Source: Strongylocentrotus purpuratus
Lineage: Eukaryota > Echinodermata > Echinoidea > Camarodonta > Strongylocentrotidae
Assembly (NCBI RefSeq): GCF_000002235.5
Contig: NW_022145613.1
Location: 13,975,383-14,039,382, forward strand
DNA length: 64,000 nucleotides
Reading direction: 5' to 3'
Below are positions 1-12,009 of the stretch, in pieces (the first letter of the stretch is position 1; each line of letters opens with the position of its first letter). The notes under the pieces were generated by a model, which had not been told where the DNA came from, did no database searches, and was given only the letters and a program-made list of their open reading frames with translations. The translations under genes were made by a program, and so were the position numbers.

Positions 1-1327
1 ACGTGATCGTCGTCAAAAGCTCGAATAATATTAAAACACCTTTAGCTTTCCTATCGTCTATCGACCCATATAAAATGGTCCGCTTTCGCATGCCATGCAC
101 CGACTGCATAACACTAGGAATTGGCATTTAGGAGGAAAATTGTACTAAAACTTGGCAGCTCATAACTCACGAGAAACGAGACTGATGTCGGTCTCACATT
201 TCTTCTGAGAAGTTATCTGAGACCGAAAATGTCTGAGACTGAAAATGTTGGTCTTGAAGCCCTTCTGAGAAGTTATCTTGTGATTCCTGAGACCGACTTT
301 CCCCGAAAGCCTTCAGCAACTTTTCTGCTGAGTTCACGACATTGACATCGTCGGTCTTGTGGGCCGTTGGTCTCGTGAGTTGTCGGTCTACGATGATGTC
401 CAGCTGGAAGATACGCCTAGTGTTTTCACTTCCAATGCTTCAATAACGCTTGACAACAGATCGTCATGAAGTGTCTGATAAAGCGTCGTCGTCTTAATCT
501 GGCCACACCAAAAAGCATCCATGTTCTACCCACAATCAAAATTCCAAACCGACATACATCCATTACTCCTCGTCACACTAATTTGCCACGTTACATTTGC
601 CGCACTAGTGATAAAAGCAGGTAATTTTTTATATTTCAATCTTGCCAATTTACAAAATTATTCATCTTTCATCAATAAAAGAGCATTTAGGAAATGAAAA
701 AAAAATCTTCATCGTGTTTATATTATGAATAACAAAATAAAAAGATGCATCCTTTGACGTTTTAAGCTAGATTGAAGCGTTCATGTGAAACTTGCAGTTC
801 ATTTAAACTTCCTTATTTTCATTTTGATATCCTCATATTCTTCAGTGATTATTAACATGAAACATTTGGAAATTATGTAGCTGTTTATGCGTTTGCATTT
901 ATACTGCAACTGTTAAGATTGTACGTTTATTGTAATGTTGTGTCATATGTATAAAATGACATGATATTATGTACTCATTAACTGTTACTGTTTGTACTGA
1001 AACCTATTAATGGAAAGCTTTTAAATCACCTGTTCGGGGGCAAAGAGGGCGTTAACTCTTTGTTTAAGTACTGAGTTAATACCCTTGTGGCTCGATTCAA
1101 TTTAAATCATCATTTGGTGACGTCATTTGCTAATTGGGGCATAGTGACACGAAAAACGCACATCCAAAATTGAAAATAGGGCTAATCTTCGATGAGAGGC
1201 CTAAACTCGAGTCGTGCTTCTGACCGCAGGTGCCTTTAAAACTCTTTACCTCGATCTTTAGATTTCCAGGTAAGGATGAGCAATTGTTTAACGAGAAGAA
1301 ATGATGCATTGAGGTCAACTACTTTAC
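1..1327. other. No recognisable gene; local imperfect direct repeats
   Basis: AT-rich noncoding DNA. Between about 180 and 300 the phrase CTTCTGAGAAGTTATCT occurs twice, and short GAGACCGA/GTCGGTCT words recur on to about 400. Similar GTCGGTCTAGTGGGTTGTCGG wording reappears near 43200, so this may be a dispersed repeat fragment. No exon with convincing splice sites was seen other than the one listed next. Confidence 0.4.
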
Positions 1328-1382
1328 CTGTTCCAGGACTGACTCAATGAACTTTAGATATTCCCAGGTGCCATCCCGCTCA
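1328..1382 (-). CDS. Candidate internal exon, unknown protein (partial gene)
   Basis: Read on the minus strand, a pyrimidine-rich stretch ending CACACTTAG is followed by 55 bases that stay open and end in CTGGAACAG before GTAAAGT, a good donor. After one leftover base the frame reads ERDGTWEYLKFIESVLEQ, which has normal amino-acid balance and no low-complexity bias. The frame also stays open for about 20 codons upstream of the acceptor. I do not recognise the family. Neighbouring exons would lie below position 1 or above 1.4 kb, and none was placed. It could be chance; splice signals plus composition are the only evidence. Confidence 0.28.
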
Positions 1383-4040
1383 CTAAGTGTGAGGTTCCAC
1401 AATGGGGAAGTCGCAGAAAGAATATATCGGAATATCGGACGCGAGACTTATATCTCATTTAGACGATTGTCACTTTTTTACCCGCTAATTTCCCTTTTTA
1501 GCTAAACTCTCTCCTTGTTTTTTAATTTTTAGATTCCTTACGAGTTAGGTTTTTGCTACTTTTCGCCTGTAGGTGTACCTTATGTGAAGATCCAGGCTAA
1601 ACATTATCCTAAGCAACAGACTGCTGCAGCTGTTAATGCTTTCGTCCTTTAACCTCCAACTCTGTCTTTACTGATTATCCAATTTTTCCATTTGAAACTT
1701 GGCGTACATAAAAATGATTAATGTCATTAATTCCATACTTTACTATTTCAAACCCTGTACTCCCGTTTCAGAAAACACTGCCCGAACACTGTGCTAACTC
1801 ATATCTAACTCTTCGGTATCCCGTACGAAAGAGGTTACAAAATTAGGCCAACAGGTATTGCAAAACCGCTCTTCGCGTTTCATCGCGGGCATGTACGGTA
1901 GCGTCAAAGCAACCGACGACAAATATAAATATATTCTCCAGACTTGACACATAGCCAAGTCAATAGGAGGGAAAAGCAGCTGTGTTTGACTGCGATTGAT
2001 GGCAGGAAGAAAAGCAGATCTAAACAGAAAAAGTCAAGACGGCATATAATAAGAAGTTCGAAAGTGCAAAGGGATGTCATAACCGAGATAGATGGGTAGA
2101 AAGAGAGAGAGAGAGATGGGTGAGGGGTGTCGCCATGTCAAGCAAACATGGGGCACACAACAAAAATCTAATTCCGAAAGATTATTACGTTTAACCCCTT
2201 TTCCGTGTTTGTAGTGCTATAGGTGAATTGGGAAATGTTTGAAAAAATTTATCCTATTTCGTCAAGCGATAGATACATCGGGGTGCAGACGTTGAGCAGA
2301 AATATATTGTGGACATAATTATGCAATATTCGATGAACATATCATTCTCAAGTAGATCCCGAATGTTAACGGAGAGACATTACTGAAAATCTTTAAATGC
2401 CATCTTTTTCCTACTATATTTAGCTTTTAAAAAAAGCTAATAATCGGAAATCCAGTCCGCTTCGCCCATTTTAATTCCGAAGCTGTCTGGAATTTTTATT
2501 TTACCTAGGGCACTCATAGCAACGTCATATCTATTCACAAACAGGATTAAATGGGTATTTCGCGCAAACGCGAACACAAATATTGTCATCACTTTTTGGT
2601 CTCGAGTTTCTTATTTTAGCTTCACTAAATGACGATATTTATATCAAAACAAATACGTTTCAATGTTTTCATTTCATATGTTTCTATGTTATTATGAACG
2701 TTGTAAATATTTGAAATAAAATTCCCTGGAAGGTTTAACAAAGAAAAGAAGAAAAAGAGATATGTTTCAAACTCAAAAACGATATTAGCACCTGATTTTC
2801 ATGGTTCTGTCAATCCATAAAAAACGGTGAGCATAGTTTAAACAAAGCTTTGTGACGTTTAAAAAACGAGCAGAGTGAGTAAATACGGATCAATTGAACC
2901 ATGTAAATGATATTTATTTGTTCAGGGCTTTTCCATGGTTTATTTTCACTTACCCCCTTATCGTCAACTGCTCACAGAATCATTGCTCATATTGCAGTAT
3001 TGATCGAAAAGATATCACTTTTGATAAGTACCCGCTATTCAACCCAAATTGGTCTATTTATTATAGCACTTGATATTTTATGCGGTATCTTCCTACGTCA
3101 TATATTTTCCTAGAAATGATTTCTTGAAATCTTGAAACGTATACGAAAAACACTAAGGGATCAAATCAATGTAATATTTGTGTAATTTCAAAAATGTTTC
3201 ATGTAAAACTCCAACTATTGTAAAAGAAAAAATAATAATTAAAACAAATTTTTAAAAAATTAAAAAAAGATGATAGACAATAAAGTGATGTCTTTGTCAC
3301 GTTTTAATTTCATGATGCTGCAATTAAACAGTCGCGTTTGCAGTTGGATTCATACAGACAAGTATTCTGATCATTAGTGGCACTTAGTGCCCCGAAAGAG
3401 TTTGAAATGTTCAATTGTAATCATTGATCTTTTTCAACTTACTTTATGAAAGATTCATAAAGGCTTGTATACAAAATTGTACTCTTAACTTGTTTAACTT
3501 GTTCTTGATCTCTTGCATGGAAAGTTGCATTTGAGCGCAATGCTGATTTGGTTAAAAGTCAAGTTACATTTCATTTTCTTAAAGATGTGTTTTAAACGCA
3601 ACTCCTTTTGCAAGAGGCCCCTTGCGGCTGGTCGAATAACCAAAGTGTCTGGACATGCAATGTTTGACACTTCGAAAATCAATCTTTTCTTCAACGCGAT
3701 GCGATTTCCCAACTTTGAGAAGCCGATATTTTTCCCTGCTATGGTCATCATTGAATAACCTAATTTGGAAGCAGTGCCAAGCTGTCGACGTAAGGTATCG
3801 TAAAACTCCATCTCTGGAGGAAAAAACTCCTTTCATATCTAACAAAGATAGGAGTGACATCGTGTAGTTGGTCCAACTTTGTGGGGATGTGAGGCAAAGT
3901 CATTAAAATCGTTATGAGTATGACGTGAGAGATAGCCATAGATGGGGAGGGTCTTAAGAAAAATTAAGTAGATTACCGGCTTCATTTGTTTATATTTACT
4001 TTATTTTATTTTGTGTATGTCTGGAGAAACGTCGAGTTTG
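1383..4040. other. No gene seen; AT-rich noncoding DNA
   Basis: Only a short (AG)n run near 2103-2116 stands out. Open frames near 2900-3110 and 3500-3860 occur on both strands over the same bases, have no recognised domain and no convincing splice context. Confidence 0.4.
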
Positions 4041-4044
4041 GCTC

Positions 4045-4740
4045 AAAATATCATCGAATATTAGTTAAAGGTGACATATAATCGTTTTTAATAATTGTGC
4101 CCGAAGTGTTAAAGACCTGAACTTAATTGAGTACTGCAGTAGGAATTTTCTCCTTCTTCTTTTCTGTTAAACTTCAAAGGGCCATTATCTGCGACCTATC
4201 AAGAAGATAATTTATGTAAGAATATCGACAGTTGTGTATGCAGGCACACTAAACACCGAATTTATATCCTACTCTGTGCAAGAAGTGTATTAATAAGTAC
4301 AGGTTGTGACTCTCCTACCCACATCGCCACCAGTTAACGCTCAGTCCGAGGAACGGAGGGTTTCCCTCTGAGTCTGAGCTTGTTTCGAGCACAGAGGGGA
4401 TAGGCGCACCTACACACAACGCGGTGACAACCATTTTAATTATTTTTTTGTTGTCTACTCAACGCGGGACTCGAACCCACGCGCATCACAAAAGTCACGA
4501 GAGTCAGACGACGGTCCGATAAACGCCACACCGTCTCTCTCATCTGATATCAGTGGTAATTGTTTTGATTGGAGTTACGTTCCTCTTAAACTTGAGTTCA
4601 ATCCAAAAAAAATATCGTCTACTATTAGTTAATAGGGTCTTAAACAGTGCTAAAATCGGTATAATTAAGAGCGAAGTATTAAAAACCGGATCAAAATAGA
4701 GTGTTGCAGTCAGCATTGTTCATCTTATTATGTTGATGAA
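4045..4740 (+). repeat. Diverged direct repeat flanking a SINE-like insert
   Basis: The stretches about 4050-4140 and 4618-4715 share an ordered series of words: ATTAGTTAA, GAAGTRTTAAARACC, then GAGTRYTGCAGT. This suggests an old duplication. The tRNA-like element at 4245-4545 lies between the two copies. Confidence 0.3.
4245..4545 (-). mobile_element. tRNA-derived SINE-like element, minus strand
   Basis: On the minus strand the head around 4540-4465 contains an A-box-like TGGCGTTTATCGG and a B-box GGGTTCGAGTCCC, spaced as in a tRNA-type RNA polymerase III promoter. It is followed by a roughly 200-bp body rich in short GC words. The acceptor stem and anticodon arm do not form a functional tRNA, so this is a SINE or tRNA pseudogene. 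The 3' end is not clearly defined. A related GAGACGGT head may exist on the minus strand near 11290-11410. Confidence 0.45.
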
Positions 4741-5200
4741 TGGTGAATGGTTCGTTCGGAGTTACATATCTCCTTGAATTTACCCTTCTTTCCCTGAACT
4801 CATGGAAAATGGTTACCACCATCTAGGTGAATAATTTAAGGATACAGGATGCGAAATAAGATTTATAATGAGAAAATAAATATTGAGGCTAAAACCGGGG
4901 TTAATGTACCAACTCAATACAAACAGTCCAATGAAAATAAAACCTATTCAAATACGACCACCTGTCAAACATAGAAAACCGGGTCGGTGGCGTTCCTGAA
5001 GAATAAGTTTTAAGGACGATTGCTTCCATAAGGATTTGTTTACGTCGTATCATACATATAAACACACCTGTATCTTTGTATGGAACAGGTGTAACGGTAG
5101 TCAATCAATACAGATACACATTGAGTGAGCTCTATCAAGACATATCCACAAAACTTAAGTATGCAAGACTTCCATTCGACATGTTTGCTTTCAAAACCAA
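4741..5200. other. No gene seen
   Basis: Unremarkable AT-rich sequence. Overlapping short frames on both strands after 4900 carry no recognisable motif. Confidence 0.4.
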
Positions 5201-5204
5201 TACC

Positions 5205-5425
5205 TATTCCCCCCCCCCCCCGCACTCCGGGAACGGAGGGACCACATGCGTGTTCCCAAATCTTCGGCTCGTAACAAAGAAATAGATCCACCCATATTGA
5301 CTTTACACACCGGACTTATGCTGAAAAGGGGGGGGGGGGGTAAGAAGACACTTTTTTTTGGGGGGGGGGGTCTCGAAATTGAAAATTTGACATTTGGCAC
5401 CGTTGGGGGGGGGGTAAGGTCACCC
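5205..5425 (-). repeat. C/G-tract dispersed repeat, related to the 26.6-27.2 kb element
   Basis: Several runs of 10 to 13 identical C or G bases (5209-5221, near 5329-5340, 5361-5370, 5406-5415) are separated by short unique spacers. Read on the minus strand, the spacer TCAAATTTTCAATTTCGAG followed by a C run, an A run and GTGTCTTCTTA matches the order at about 26695-26735. This makes it a partial, reversed copy of the same repeat family. Confidence 0.5.
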
Positions 5426-5447
5426 TTTAAGGTCAGCCATGGGAATA

Positions 5448-5614
5448 TTTTTTTTTTAATAATTAAAAAAAAAAAAAAAAAAAAAATCCAAGGGGGGGGG
5501 GGGGGTGGAGGGGGGGGGGGGTTAACCTCCCCTTCGGTATTTTTATGTGTGTAACCCCCCCCCCCCCCCTTTGATTTTTTTTTTTTTTTTTTTTTTTTTA
5601 AATAATTAAAAAAA
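5448..5614. repeat. Foldback of long A, G, C and T homopolymers
   Basis: The left arm is a T run, TAATAATTA, an A run over 20 long, ATCCAAG, then long G runs. The right arm is a long C run, TTTGAT, a T run over 20 long, then AAATAATTA. The arms are reverse complements, giving a palindrome of about 160 bp that could form a hairpin. The tracts are prone to sequencing and assembly error, so exact lengths are uncertain. Confidence 0.6.
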
Positions 5615-5735
5615 CGCGCCTGGGCTCAACAACCGAGTACCGTCAATATCAATTTCAATCTATCAGGATTTAATGAACAAATTATAAGACTATAGGGGGA
5701 AATATGATATCATCTAGCTGTTGGATCTTATGCTA

Positions 5736-5866
5736 CGGTCACAAAGGTTCGTACGAACGATAATTTCGTACGAATATCCCTGTTTTTCCATTGTCTTCCC
5801 GAATTTCCATTGTCTGAAAATCGTTCGTGCGGCGTTCGTAGCAGTTCGTAATGGCATTTGTGACCG
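5736..5866. mobile_element. Short element with CGGTCACAAA terminal inverted repeats
   Basis: CGGTCACAAA at 5736-5745 is matched by TTTGTGACCG at 5857-5866, an exact 10-bp inverted repeat bounding 131 bp. The interior is rich in TTCGTACGAA-type words that extend the arm similarity imperfectly. It resembles a small MITE. No clear target duplication was found. Confidence 0.4.
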
Positions 5867-8800
5867 AGGCTTAAGCTTATAATGACTTCATGATCAGCTC
5901 CAATTTCAATTCAGCATGGAATTAGGGCCAGGAGGGCATTCAACCTCAAGTTTGGTGAATGGCCTGTGATCTTGATTCCCTTGAAATCAATCCGTTAGAT
6001 ACAATACGATTCTATTCCATTATATTTAATGAGGGAGGTATTACATGCCTTTCCCACCCTATGAAAGCACCAATCATGTGGTTAGTACACTGAGCGTAAG
6101 GGAATACAGTGGTCTTCATGAATTTCGGAAGCAACCTATTGATTTCAAGGAAATATAATACCCGCCATGACAATTGAAATTTGTCTCATGAATGTCGTTA
6201 GATTTTGTCATTTGCCAACTGTATGTGCCCTGATATCATACGCAATATCTAATTATGCCTGCAGCAGGAATATCACAGTGATTATATCAAAGGTCTCGTC
6301 CTAGACATTTTTATCTATCTACAAAGGTATATAATGAAAACAAATACGTGAACAAATCAGGTTATACTTTTATGTTGCTAACTAAAGTGACTTCTATTTG
6401 CTAATCACGTGATGCTATGCACGCGCCTGTTTTTAATAACTGGTCAAAATATCGTAGACCATTTTGTCTACCCTTAGAGAAATACCCGTTTCCTGGATTC
6501 GTCAAAGACATTTGATCAAAATGAACCCGTATTACTGCGGATGTTACGTAGATCTTGAGTATGCGGTGACATAAAGTCCAATTACTATGGGTCATGCCTC
6601 ATACTAATGGCGCAGAAGTGCAGTATCGTAACCACAGGAGTGTCTCAAGGGGCTGGAGTCGAGCCATTGCAGAACAGAACTGTCTACCTATATCCTTGTA
6701 CTGATTTGTCATAACGGTGTAGAGGATACAGCTATCCATTATTCAATGATCAGGTTGCTATAAAACGGTGACTATCAGTGGTAAGATGGTGATTCTATAA
6801 TTTCTATAGCACAGATAAATACATGGAACCCATTGCTTAAATCATGTGCATATCACAAACGTTTTGGCACTTTCATGACATTATCTTATCTTTATGTTAA
6901 GTAATCGAACCCTCGGACAAATGACACGTATTCCACCTTTTGGGAATTTGGAACTAGGGGTTCGGTTTTATTAAAATTCAAGCACACGAATTTACTGAGA
7001 CTGCTACTCTACGCTCTTTCAATTTCCATTTTTCGAAGATTTCACCCAAATTGCATGTTTGCTTCTTTTTTTTAACCAATATCGGTAAAAACTATTTTTA
7101 CCAAACTCTGGTTAAAGTGTAAACGGCTTCATGGATAACGCCCATGTAGAGGATCTCTTCTGAACACCTACAAACCCATTCGGCGTCTTCTATTCCATCC
7201 AATTATCCTATTTGGAAAATGGAACAGTAATCCACTCTCGATGAGAGAGAAAACGGGATAAGTTCCTTAATCAGAGAATCGATCAGATCACAATCCGGCA
7301 GGTTTCCGCTCGAACCGTGTTAATGGCCCACTTTGGTGGTGTCCTCTTACCTAAGTCGGGTGCGTGTATTAGCTACGAATCCATCCACAGAAGACAACAT
7401 TAAGTACCGAATGTTAAGACAGGTACATGACTGTTATTGATAGATGAGCTAGGTGATAACCAATCAAGAAAATGCTCGCACTTCTTACAAGACAATTCCC
7501 ATAAAATATACACAAATTAAAAAAAAAAAACTGATATATGACACATAAAACCCTTTTTCACATATAAAAATCAGGTATAAATTTCTTATCAATTATTTTT
7601 CTCAGCTTAAGTAGTTGGATTTCTAAACGCTCTAACTCATAAAGAAAAAAAAATATTAATAGTAAAGTAATAACAAATGACGTTTTGATAAAAATAATAA
7701 TTTTCATAATAATCATCATAATAATGAAAATTGTGATAATAATGATAATAACAATTAAATCATGACGATCCAAACTGTTCTAGATACTTATTTCAATTTT
7801 TTTCCTGCATCGCACTTTCAGGACTCTCACCTTGCAAATATTTATTCATGCGTGATCTTCTCTTACTGCTCGACTTAACAATCTGGAACAACAGATACCC
7901 GAGAAAATCTCCGATCAGCCTCAGAACAACAAAAAACCTCGCTCGAAGCGAAATTATATCTTCATCATCCAAATAAAAATTAAGTCACCTGCCATTTCCT
8001 CCGCTCACGATTTAACCCCTGATGAACACGTGCCTACCTCCAGCTCTTTCAAACCCACATCACCCATAAATCCTCAAAACAAACATCAAAAGACACACAG
8101 AAGAAATCACTTAGATATCTCTTGCTCGAGCGACCACGGAGAGCCTGTATTTGTTCAAGACAAATAATACCTTTTTACTTCTCTTGTCTTTTGCGGGTCT
8201 CACCAGGAAGAAATTCGACCTGAATTCGAAATATTCGAATCGCCAAAGGAAATACCATGATGGTCGTTCATATTTCTTAATTGCCCTTAGACGAGGTAAC
8301 AAAAATCTGGGGGACTTCTTGTTTTTTGTCGAGCAAGCTTTCACTCGCCCGATATGATTGACATCTTCATTTCACTATGTTTTCACGGCTGGTAGGATCA
8401 AAATAGAGCCTGGTACCTGGTAGGCAGGTGCAGCAAAAGTGACTCTGACAAAGGATGATATATTATTGACGACTTTTAACAATATGATTGGGTATCTGAA
8501 TGATTATATTCCGTTTTGGCACCAAGGAAATGTGACAAAGTGCATGACCCTTGAGGACATCAAGCTCAATTGCTATCACTCTATGTTCCATATATTCCCT
8601 TCCCCGTAAAATGTGCGTTCTTATTCCCTATTATTATTATTATTTTATTTGGCAAATCAAGTCATATAAATACAACAATATAAAAACATGAATTGAGACA
8701 AAATAAAGTGAAAACATATATATACAGATTGCAAAAACAGGTGCATCTGGTCAAGCTGTCCGTGTCATTTATCTTTATGGTTTTAGGTGCTATCTATAAC

Positions 8801-8943
8801 AATAATTCACATCTTCATATTGTTTGTAGGAAGCAATGAAGTGAATTCCTCTTTCTAAACTTTAGGAAACGTGTTTAATACTTCAAGTAAATTTTAATCA
8901 AAAATATTTAAATGAACTTGTTATGACAGGCAGATAGATACTA
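5867..8943. other. No gene seen; AT-rich, possible tRNA-like fragment
   Basis: Mostly featureless. Near 6608-6665 a TGGCGCAGAAG word followed by GGAGTCGAGCC resembles A and B boxes of a degraded tRNA-type SINE head on the plus strand, but weakly. About 7635-7760 is (AAT)-like low-complexity sequence. Frames on both strands near 8111-8357 cover the same bases and are not recognised. Confidence 0.35.
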
Positions 8944-8978
8944 TAAAGAGGCAAACGTCCATATGTTTACCTCTTTAG
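8944..8978. repeat. Short inverted repeat (hairpin)
   Basis: TAAAGAGGCAAAC and GTTTACCTCTTTA are near-perfect reverse complements around a loop of about 8 bases. The stem has one mismatch. There is no associated gene; it may be a MITE remnant. Confidence 0.5.
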
Positions 8979-9340
8979 TATGCATGCCATCAATAAACAA
9001 AGAGATATATTTCTTAATCTATGCTGCTATTAAAAGCTATTAATGGTTGTTTTCAGATATTCATCGATGCTCTTCATTCAGCAAGAGTCACTGTTTGTTT
9101 GAGCATAGCTAATTATAGACATCCGACCAACGCTATTATCGGCCATTAACAAATCTCTGAAAACGATCTCGCATTTCACTCCCATCTTTATGCAGTGTAA
9201 TGTCAGTAATAATTGTCTGGACTAAAATACTGGAAGCCCTAAAGGCAGTTGTTCATTTGATTTCCGACTGGGATTTGCAATTATTATACAAGAGATATTT
9301 GAGATATTACTCTTCTCGGAAGATCGAATTTTATGTTATA

Positions 9341-10163
9341 CAGTGCGTCCCAGAAAAAACGAAACCGAGAAGTATCGATGTTCTATCATAACTTAATCAC
9401 GACTATAATTAATAAATGATACATATTTGGAAAGCTTAGAGTCTCCTCTTTCATGTGATGCTACTAGATAATGCATATTTCCCGCATGAGTGATTAAAAG
9501 CAATTTGAAGGAAGGAAACCAAAAAGACATTTGGCGGGCGGTATCTGAATTTCGAAGAAAAATTCACATTTCTAGACAGCTGAGTTTTTGCCCTTTCATA
9601 TGACACCTCAATCAGGAAAAATGAGCGAGGAATGACAAAGTTCTGTTTGTTTAAAGTAGTGCTTGCATTTCCATAATTTTATTAAACGAATTCGTTTTCA
9701 CCGGCTGCCTGCCGTATCAATAAACGAAATTAACAAAAGACTTAACTCCGTTTCGTTGATAATCAGCCGTAGACGAGAGTCTTCATGCATGGCTGATTGT
9801 CAACGAAACGGAGTTAAGTCTTTTGTCAAATCTGCTTTTTGCTACGGCAGGCACCTAGTGAAAACGAATTCGTTTTTTAAAATTATGAATATGTAAGGGT
9901 TACTTTAAACAAACAGAACTTTGTTATTCCTGGCTCATTTTTCTTGATTGAGGTATCATATGAAAGAGCAGAAAATGAACATTCTAGAAATATGAATTTT
10001 TCTTTTTTTTTTCATGCGTGAAATATGTATCACGTGAGTAGCATCAACTGAAAGAGGAGACTCTAAGCTTTCCAAATATGTATCATTTATTAATTATGGT
10101 TGTGATTAAGTTATGATAAAACATCGATACTTCTCGGTTTCGTTTTTTTTCTGGGACGCACTG
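9341..10163. mobile_element. Long foldback (Tc1/mariner-like MITE) with TA duplication
   Basis: The element starts CAGTGCGTCCCAG and ends CTGGGACGCACTG, and is flanked by TA at 9339-9340 and 10164-10165. The two halves are reverse complements over almost their full length of about 400 bp each, with small mismatches and indels. The arms meet near 9758-9801, where ATCAACGAAACGGAGTTAAG and its complement face a roughly 20-base centre. No transposase frame is present. TA duplication and the terminal motif fit a nonautonomous Tc1/mariner-superfamily element; the superfamily is inferred. A transcript would form a very long hairpin. Confidence 0.8.
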
Positions 10164-10165
10164 TA

Positions 10166-11846
10166 TTATTACGGTCGTCTGCCTGTTATTGTCAATAATT
10201 CTGAATGCGTTCATTTTGACGAAAAGTTGATGGTTCACTGGCTCTCCTGATGCCATAAAGGGATCGTTTATGAGCCGTCCATCTGTATTAAATTTCTTTT
10301 ATCATGTTTTATGGGGTGCCACAAATAATCAATGACCCACTTACGTCTTCAGGCCCGGGGAAGTGTAGTTGTGCTTGCGTTATCGAATTATCGAATAAAT
10401 CTGTATCTAAATTAATGGTAATTTAACGTTATGGAGTGGTGTTAAATGAAAATGCATTGCGAAAACAAAATTGCTATGAATCATGTTGAATATAAAATCT
10501 TATTGTTAGTAGAAAGTGATTAATATTCTATATTTCGGTTTTTTTCTAGCACAATATAAACATAATTATGGAAAGTGGTAGAAACAGATTGCAAACACTG
10601 AGGTATGACAACAGACACATGGACATAGCTGGACAAATAAGGCTACTTAGTGGCGTCAATGGGGTTCTATGAAAAATATTTTGTCGTCGTTACCGTGCAA
10701 TGATCACATGTAGTGTAATACCTAGTATATACCTGATTTCTGACCTCATCGCGATGATATAGTCTGTCAAGGACTTCAGATCTATCTGCCCATAAATGTC
10801 TAAATGTTCTATGATTTACGGGTGCAACGATGTACAATCAATCTCTTGAAGACATCATATTTAAGTCAATAAATATTCATCTGCCTTGTGTATGAAAAAG
10901 ATGAGAGCGTATATTCGCAAAGAAATATAAACTGGAATACCAGTTTATATTTCATAGCAGGTCCATTCACGTAGACCTGCTGTCAGGTAGCAAAGCGTCA
11001 CTATCAAAAACTAACTGCATTTTGGTTTTATTTTTTGTCGATTCTGTCCTTAAGATAGTGAAGGGATCTAGTAAAGATTGGGAAGAAGTACTTGCATTTG
11101 ACATTTCTTACGAAACTCTTTAAAATCAACAAAATAAAAAAATAGTTTTGAATATGCAGCAGCTGCCATCATGCAAGCAATAATCACGACAGTATTATGA
11201 TCCCGAATTCTAGACCAAAGAAATTCTTGAAAGATATTAGGAATACCACATCGCGGTTTTAATTGCAAAGATTGCGGCTAATGCACGATCGTGACACGGG
11301 GAACGCTGGCCACACGCTGGGCGGAAAATTCCCCGGGAGCTCCACCTGCCGGGTTGATGGGGATCTTGTCTGTGGCTAACGAGATGCTTTACCGTCTCTT
11401 CCACTTATATCTAAAGCCATTTTGACGTCTCCATCACCAGTGTGGTATATCCTCTTCGTCATCTAGGGACTCAGGTTCGAGTATTAATAATCCTAACCTC
11501 TTCTGTCTTTCATCTCTTATGTAACTTTCATAACAGAAATTCGATACCAGTAACAGAAACCACTTCATTTAAAAGAAAGAGAAAACCGCACGTATTGTGT
11601 GTATCAAAGGATGGTTCATGCACATGAAGTAAAGTGAATTATTAGAATATTGTTCATGTTCTTTAATATTTGCAGAGAGCTATTCACATCGCCCATGATA
11701 ATGATGTAAACCATACTTTGTCTTCATGGATGCAGACCTGGGGTCAAATACATTGAAAGTCTGATATCCATGATTTGAGAATTACAAACATCCCGGCCCC
11801 ACACACATATTTGTCTAGGTTTTCTTTTTCTTCAGACGATATGCCC
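10166..11846. other. No gene seen; GC-rich island near 11.3 kb
   Basis: Apart from the twin hairpins listed separately, the sequence is AT-rich. A locally GC-rich stretch at about 11285-11415 has a minus-strand GAGACGGTAAAGC word resembling the head of the SINE near 4.5 kb, but the match is too weak to call. Confidence 0.35.
10922..10981. repeat. Two adjacent hairpins
   Basis: GAAATATAAACTGG (10922-10935) and CCAGTTTATATTTC (10940-10953) form a perfect 14-bp stem with an AATA loop. Two bases later AGCAGGTC (10956-10963) and GACCTGCT (10974-10981) form an 8-bp stem with a 10-base loop. No gene is attached; see findings. Confidence 0.7.
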
Positions 11847-11856
11847 CTCTCGACCT

Positions 11857-11876
11857 CCCCCCCCCCCCCCCCCCCC
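11857..11876 (+). repeat. Poly-C tract of 20
   Basis: An uninterrupted run of 20 C inside a C/T-rich patch. It is one of many long C or G runs in the window. Confidence 0.9.
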
Positions 11877-12009
11877 TCCTCTAAAAGATACTCCGATCTA
11901 ACCCCTGTCACCACCCACCCTGGGGATATTACGTTTTCCCTCTTAATGATATTCACCTGTATCCGTTTGGAAGTCTCCTCCTCCCTCTTCCTTCTTCTCC
12001 TAGAATTTT

